A DNA stretch of 64,000 bases from Linanthus parryae (taxonomy: Eukaryota > Streptophyta > Magnoliopsida > Ericales > Polemoniaceae), in assembly GCA_023055425.1 (NCBI GenBank), contig JALGPY010000008.1, forward strand, positions 18,635,359 through 18,699,358. The letters run 5' to 3'. Position numbers and translations under genes: made by a program. Shown here piece by piece: positions 58,977-64,000 of this stretch (position 1 is the first letter of the stretch; the number at the start of each line of letters is the position of its first letter). The notes below the pieces were generated by a model. The model worked only from the letters and a program-made list of their open reading frames with translations. It was not told the origin of the DNA and did no database searches.

Positions 58977-60383
58977 TCTTAAGTCTTATGTGTTATACTA
59001 TCAATTTTCAGAATAATTAAGGCTTAAGATTAGGGAATGCGCAGTAGCTTTTTTATAGAAGTTTTGATCAAAAATATTTTGATATTATTTTACATAAGTA
59101 ATGAGTTAGTCATGAGTAAATATTGTATTTATCAAAAATGATAAACAAATGAGTTCATGTTTTACAAATCATTTTTAAATATTTGATATAAATATGAAAA
59201 TATGGCAATGTGGGACACAAATAACTCATTATATTTGCTAAAGTACCAAGAAATGCACCCGTATTTTTAATTCCGAATGAATAACTAGTATACGAATTAT
59301 ACACGTATGTATAGAATACTCGAATTAATCAGATTCCGTACTTTTAAGCCGAATTTTTACTAACGTATTTTTAACATAAAATCGTATAATACACGTACGT
59401 ACCGTACCACGATTTATTTCCGTCCCGTATTTTACTAACTATGGTTCATTCTTCCTCCTCATAATCTCTTTCTTCTCTTCTTGCAATCACTAATGTACTT
59501 CACATTTTGTCATGACTAAAGCCTCCGCGCATAACTTCGAAAAGAACGAAGTGCTGTGCAAATATTATTTCTTCCCAATCACTTTCCGATTCGCAAATCG
59601 TACCGGGTCAAAGCATAAAGCCGCATTACCACAACTCTACTCTGTGTTTTCAACACTAAGCTCAACCCTGTGTTATACCATTACTCAATCAAGATGCTTG
59701 TCATCTTGTCCTCTGTGATAGTTTTGTGCTTCCACTGAATTTATTCCCAGGGTTTTAATTAGCTTCATAGTGCAATAAAAAAAAAAAAACTTTTGTTGAA
59801 AATATTTTGCAGAACCAATCATCCTCGTCAAACTTGGTGAGGGTTTTGCTTGCATGTTCTGCATTTTGGCTCCGAAGATGCATGTACTGTTGGAGTCATA
59901 TTTTTTGACAAACTCCTTTATATTTTGCATAAGATGCTGATTTGCATTATCGGTTGGAGATGCTCGTAAACACTAAACAACTCTTCTAATACTCACAAGA
60001 CCCCTGGACAACTGATAAAATGCAATAACTACCCCCCTAATAATAACTAACATAATTAGCGTCCTAACTAACGAATAACTTGGCACTTAGTCGTTGAGAT
60101 ACTTTAGCGGAGCACGGTTCTGTTCCTCACGTCGCTGGGCCGTTTTCGTAGCCGTAACCTGTGTTGGATACGCGTCCGTATAAGAGAATTTCATTCTTTT
60201 CCAGTTTGGAGTTAGAAAATCTGAAAAAGAGAAGTTGATGTTTCAGGAACTGTCACTTCATACAGTTGGTGACTATTTTTGGAAATAAAATATTACAAAG
60301 CAGAACAAAATACAACTTTAGAGGGAAAAAATTATAATATTGGAAAGACCTCAATTATTTTTGTGCACTTACAATGAGCATAC
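57460..60383. repeat. Degenerate duplicated segments, right of the Mutator-like element
   Basis: 57480-57620 matches 59590-59720 (CACAACTCTACT(T/C)TGTG). 57796-58250 matches 35815-36330. 58395-58545 matches 36785 and 48525. 59440-59520 matches the 48690-48740 area. 58550-59440 is a very AT-rich insert with repeated CGTATAATAC-type text and a (CA)n tract at about 58943-58972. No gene. Confidence 0.6.
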
Positions 60384-60608
60384 GAGCATCTCCAGCAGAC
60401 AATGTAAATTGATTTCTTATGCAAAATATAAAGAACTTAGGTGAAAAATACGATCCAGCAAAACATTCATCTCCTCATGCAAAATAGATGTCATGCATCT
60501 TCATCGCCAAGTTTGGCGATAATCATCCCTCGCCATCTTATTTGTTTTCCTATTTTGTAGGTGTATTCTTATTTTTTTGTTTTGTTCCTACTTTCTAGTA
60601 GACTTGTC

Positions 60609-60670
<62 letters not shown>

Positions 60671-60967
60671 TTTTATAAAAATAATATGCATATCTTTTAG
60701 CTTCCACTACTGGAGTTGGCAACAAAATTTGTGGACATGCAAAATGCAAAAATGTGACTTTAGGTATAATTTGCATTTCTTTTACATAATGCTGCTGGAG
60801 ATGCTCAGCAGGCAATGCAAATCGATTTATTATGCAAAATATAAAGAACATAGGTGAAAAATGCGATCCAGCAGAACATGCATCCCCTCATGCAAAATAG
60901 ATGTCATGCATCTTGATCGCCAAGTTTGGCGATAATCATCCCTCGCCATCTTATTTGTTTTTCTATT

Positions 60968-62952
60968 GGGTAAAAGACACTGACCACCCCTGAGTTTAGG
61001 TAAAATTTCACTCCGCTACCCTGTGTTTTGGATAAAGACACTCCACACCTTTTTTTGGATGGAAGCTAACAGTTGACTAACGGTATGGGAAAAAGATCAT
61101 TTTACCCTTCAAATGTGATAAAATTACCTACTATATATTACCCTCATCTCTCATTCTCCCTCATTTGTAACCGTAATCCCTTTCTCTCTAACCCTCTTTC
61201 TCTCTTCCCGTATGTGAAACAAACAGCCACCCTCTTTTCTATCTTCCCCTTGTTGTAATTCATTTCCTTCTTCTCCTCATCTTCTCCGATAAATGCTCAC
61301 AACCCTAAACAGCCACCCCTTCTCTCCTCCCCTCCTCCTGCTTCAACGCCCTTCGCTCATCATCATACTTGGTCAGCGATTTGTTTATTGAGTCTCCAGC
61401 GATATTCCGGCGCCGAGCAAGCTCACCGGACCGGGATGAAGCGACCGGAAACTACCCCTCACCGGTGGTTCACCGGCTCAACGTCTCCAGCAAACACCGA
61501 CAAGAACGGCGGAAGCGAACCCAGATCGTAGATCCAAGGCGAAGTCTTTCGATATCTTGCTCATCCCTTTTATAATCAAAACGCAAAAGACATGTCGCCT
61601 GGAAATCGAAATCGGAAGACATCGATCGACGGCGGTAGAGAAGTCACCGGACTCGGTCAACAGATCCGGACTTCTCGACGGTGATGGCTCGTATGCCCAA
61701 GGCGATGCTTCCCCACTTCCTCTACTATGACTTATAGAAAGGGTATTGAGTGCAGAACCAACTGAAAAACAGTAGCCATAAGACCTGCTAATCATGGAAG
61801 CCCTGCTAATCTATCCAACAAGTCGTGTCTGTTCTATGAAACCCAACCTAGAAACAGCAGTCCACACATCACTTTTCATCGCCACTCCGGCGTCGAGAAG
61901 TCCGGATCTTGTTGTCTTGTCGTGCTCTAGACAGAGAGGATGGGGATTGACGGAGTGGCGAAGTTGATGAGGTTTGATTTGCCGTCGAAGAGCTTGACGG
62001 TGATTTGGTAGATCTCCGCCATGGTCGATCGATCGAAAGCGTTCTCTCCGATTGCAGAGAGATCAGAGAAAGAGGTAAGTGAAAATCTCTTCTTGGCGTA
62101 GGCCCAGGTCGTTTGGAGAGACAATTTTTTTTCTGCTGCTTGTTTGGTTGCTGTGGCAATCAGAGGCAGAGAAGGGACTAATGGTGTTGAAGAAGATGAA
62201 CATCAACTGGTATGCTTCTTAGAGAAATTTGAGAAATTAATTTTTTTTAGAGAAAATTTGTATGGTTCTTTAGAATGAGAGGGAAAGTAAGATGTATTTT
62301 TGGTTCATGTTTGATCTTATATTTTAGATTTCTGTTCTTATTTTCTGATTGAGTATTCATAAACAACAAGTTTTAGTAGATTGTTTGATGTTGATGTCTT
62401 GAAGATTCAAAGTGAAAATTGGTAGTGTTGATATTTTTGTATGTGCACAGATTTTAAATCTGGACTAGTAATTGGGTTGAAGAAAGAATCTGGACTTTTA
62501 GAGAATGTGTGGAGGTTGATATTGGGGATGATATTCTTTGAAGGTGTTCTTGGTGTTCTTGAACCATGAACACCAAAAACACTAAGATCAACAAAACAAA
62601 AATTATGACACCAAATATGAAAATAAGTTGTGATTTCTGTTGGTGTTGATCTTTTGGATTCAAAGAGTAGAGTTCGTGTTGGTTGTTTTGGATTCGAAGA
62701 GTGAAAATTGGTGTTGGTATTTTTTTTGCAGTGATGTTCTATGTGTTCTTGATGCATTTAAGTGTCAACATATACATGGGGGTAATATGGTCTGAAAAAT
62801 TCAATATATCACTTTTCTAACGGAAAATGACAAAAGGGTGCTAAGTGTCCACATAATATTCCGTCAAATGGGTGCATAGTGTCTTTTTCCAAAACACAGG
62901 GTAGCTGAGAGGAATTAGTCCTAAATTTAGGGGTGGTCAGTGTCTTTTACCC
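60968..62952. mobile_element. Small Mutator-like element (1985 bp), Pack-MULE type
   Basis: Inverted ends begin GGGTAAAAGACACTGACCAC on both sides and extend about 90 bp (shared TACCCTGTGTTTTGG). Flanks TTTTCTATT (60959-60967) and TTTCCTATT (62953-62961) are a 9-bp duplication with one mismatch. No transposase. The interior has gene-like GC-rich stretches, including a minus-strand start at 62022 (MAEIYQITVKLFDGKSNLIN) vaguely like a ubiquitin-fold N terminus, cut by a stop after 31 residues. Confidence 0.88.
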
Positions 62953-62998
62953 TTTCCTATTTTGTAGGTGTATTCCTATTTTTTTTGTTTTGTTCATA

Positions 62999-63258
62999 CT
63001 ACCTCTGTTTCGCCTGTTTCAGCCTACTTCACTTTTTGTCACTGTTCACTGGTTTACTTTCATCCGGTGATTTGATTAGCAAAACGATACAAGAATTTGA
63101 TAATCTTTGCATGGTGTTATAGAGGAAAGTTTATTCTAAAATACCATGAAAAAATTATTAAAAAATTACATCGTTTTGGTACCCAAATCACCAAGTCAAA
63201 ATGACTCAGTTACGGGTTAAAAAGTCCAACGCAGACGAAACAGACGAAACGGAGGTAG
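62999..63258. mobile_element. Stowaway-like MITE (260 bp)
   Basis: Ends CTACCTCTGTTTCGCCTG and inverted CTACCTCCGTTTCGTCTG are flanked by TA on both sides (62997-62998 and 63259-63260), the Tc1/mariner-type duplication. Inserted in copy 2 of the MITE dimer. Confidence 0.88.
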
Positions 63259-63516
63259 TACTTTTTAGTAGACTTAACCTAATATAATAATAATAATAAT
63301 AATAAATAATTTTACAAAACTAATATGCCTATCTTTTAGCTTGCATTGCTGGAGTTGGTAATAAAATTTGTGGACATATAAAATACAAAAATGTGATTTT
63401 ATGTATAATTTGCATTTCTTTTACATAACATTGCTGGAGATTACAGCAGCCAAAATCACTTACCCAACAGCCAAGTCTTTTAAAAATGTGTTGCCCCTAA
63501 CCTAAGAGCATCCAGC

Positions 63517-63880
63517 CATAGCTGTGAATACCGTTCCGGTCCCCGTTCCGTTTTGCTCTTGGGAACGGAACGGTCCCGGATCCAGACGGAACGGCAATCC
63601 GTTCCGGATTTACCGCACTTTTTACTATATATATATAATATATAATACTCCCTCCGTCCCATTTTAATAGTCCTATTTGACTTTTAACACTACTTTGACT
63701 AATAAAATTGAGTAGCAAAATGATATAAATATTTATCAAACTCTTCGTATTGTTGTAGACTTGAGACAACTCTACAATATTGTGAAAAAGTTAAGAAGTT
63801 CTTATATCATTTTCCTACTCAATTTAGCTATTCAAAGTGGTTTGAAAAGTCAAATAGAACTATTAAAATGGGACGGAGGG

Positions 63881-63922
<42 letters not shown>

Positions 63923-64000
63923 AGACATACACAACACTAAATTTTATAAAAACATACACATTATTGGTGATGCCTATAACTACATCACAATACAAATTTC
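63517..64000. mobile_element. Second copy of the 33-kb hAT family, running off the right edge
   Basis: After CATAGCTGTGAATACC the sequence matches the left end of the hAT at 33001 (ACCGTTCCGGTCCCCGTTCC, then GGGAACGGAACGGTCCCGGA). It resumes after a nested MITE with the same (TA)n and ACATCACAATACAAATT text. The transposase region lies outside the window. Confidence 0.85.
63648..63882. mobile_element. Stowaway MITE nested in the second hAT copy (235 bp)
   Basis: Ends CTCCCTCCGTCCCATTTTAA and its near-perfect inverse ending GGGACGGAGGGAG; inserted in the TA-repeat stretch of the hAT left end. Homologous arms continue inward (AGTCCTATTTGACTTTT). Confidence 0.9.

Larger units (their letters stand above)
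60384..63470. mobile_element. Dimer of a GAGCATCTCCAGCAG-type MITE, second copy split by two insertions
   Basis: Copy 1 runs from GAGCATCTCCAGCAGACAAT (60384) to the inverse CTGCTGGAGATGCTC (60792-60806). Copy 2 follows without a new left end (AGCAGGCAATGC) and is interrupted at 60968-62952 (Mutator-like) and 62999-63258 (Stowaway). It ends near 63445 (TTGCTGGAGATTACAGCAG). Both copies share ATCGCCAAGTTTGGCGAT and a poly(AAT) tract (60609-60665 in copy 1). Confidence 0.75.

Noticed and set aside
60609..60665. AAT-repeat frames of poly-Ile and poly-Tyr
   Set aside because: Translations of an AAT microsatellite, not genes.

Overview
The window is nuclear DNA of a flowering plant, probably a eudicot; I cannot name the species. 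The evidence is intron-containing plant genes with GT/AG borders, a nuclear tRNA-Asp, and a dense nest of plant transposable elements (Athila-type Ty3/gypsy, copia, L1-type LINE, hAT, PIF/Harbinger, Mutator-like, Stowaway, Tourist and Helitron). Only two intact host protein genes could be assembled, plus one tRNA gene and a possible first exon at the left edge.

Layout. 1-1.5 kb: a possible first exon on the minus strand and a SINE-like piece. 1.5-9.6 kb: a complete six-exon minus-strand gene for organellar proteinaceous RNase P (PRORP), with a Helitron, a Tourist MITE and a Stowaway-like MITE in its introns. 9.7-17.4 kb: a MITE, a LINE fragment, a non-autonomous hAT element and a three-copy tandem array (period about 1.28 kb) of a broken copia gag segment. 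17.4-23.5 kb: a 1.54 kb solo LTR inside a duplicated anonymous repeat, and a decayed PIF/Harbinger element. 23.6-29 kb: the plus-strand gene for an RZ-1A-like RNA-binding protein (RRM plus CCHC knuckle), with long 5'UTR, coding and 3'UTR introns. 31.4 kb: tRNA-Asp(GTC). 33.0-35.6 kb: an internally deleted hAT element. 38.5-46.6 kb: an Athila-type LTR retrotransposon that lacks RT, RNase H and most of integrase, has a 5'-truncated LTR, and carries paired 14-bp palindromes. 48.8-57.5 kb: a Mutator-like element with a perfect 9-bp target duplication, inside which sits a 7-kb PIF/Harbinger-like element. 57.5-64 kb: degenerate repeats, a MITE dimer split by a second Mutator-like element and a Stowaway, and the start of a second copy of the 33-kb hAT family.

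The most unusual part is the 7-kb element at about 49.07-56.08 kb. Besides a DDE_Tnp_4 transposase it has two different Myb/SANT-like genes and a divergently oriented gene resembling the 'putative plant transposon protein' family. Three of its four genes have a TATA box preceded by an array of the 13-mer CCGGTGCCCGGGT. The middle array has seven units spaced exactly 22 bp apart. The third array lies in a ~100-bp tandem repeat that also holds CCAAT and CACGTG boxes. This looks like one promoter code shared within an element, perhaps read by its own SANT proteins; that last step is inference.

The rest of the intergenic DNA holds degenerate copies of anonymous non-coding segments repeated between 31 and 60 kb, which suggests an old tandem or segmental duplication later split by transposons.
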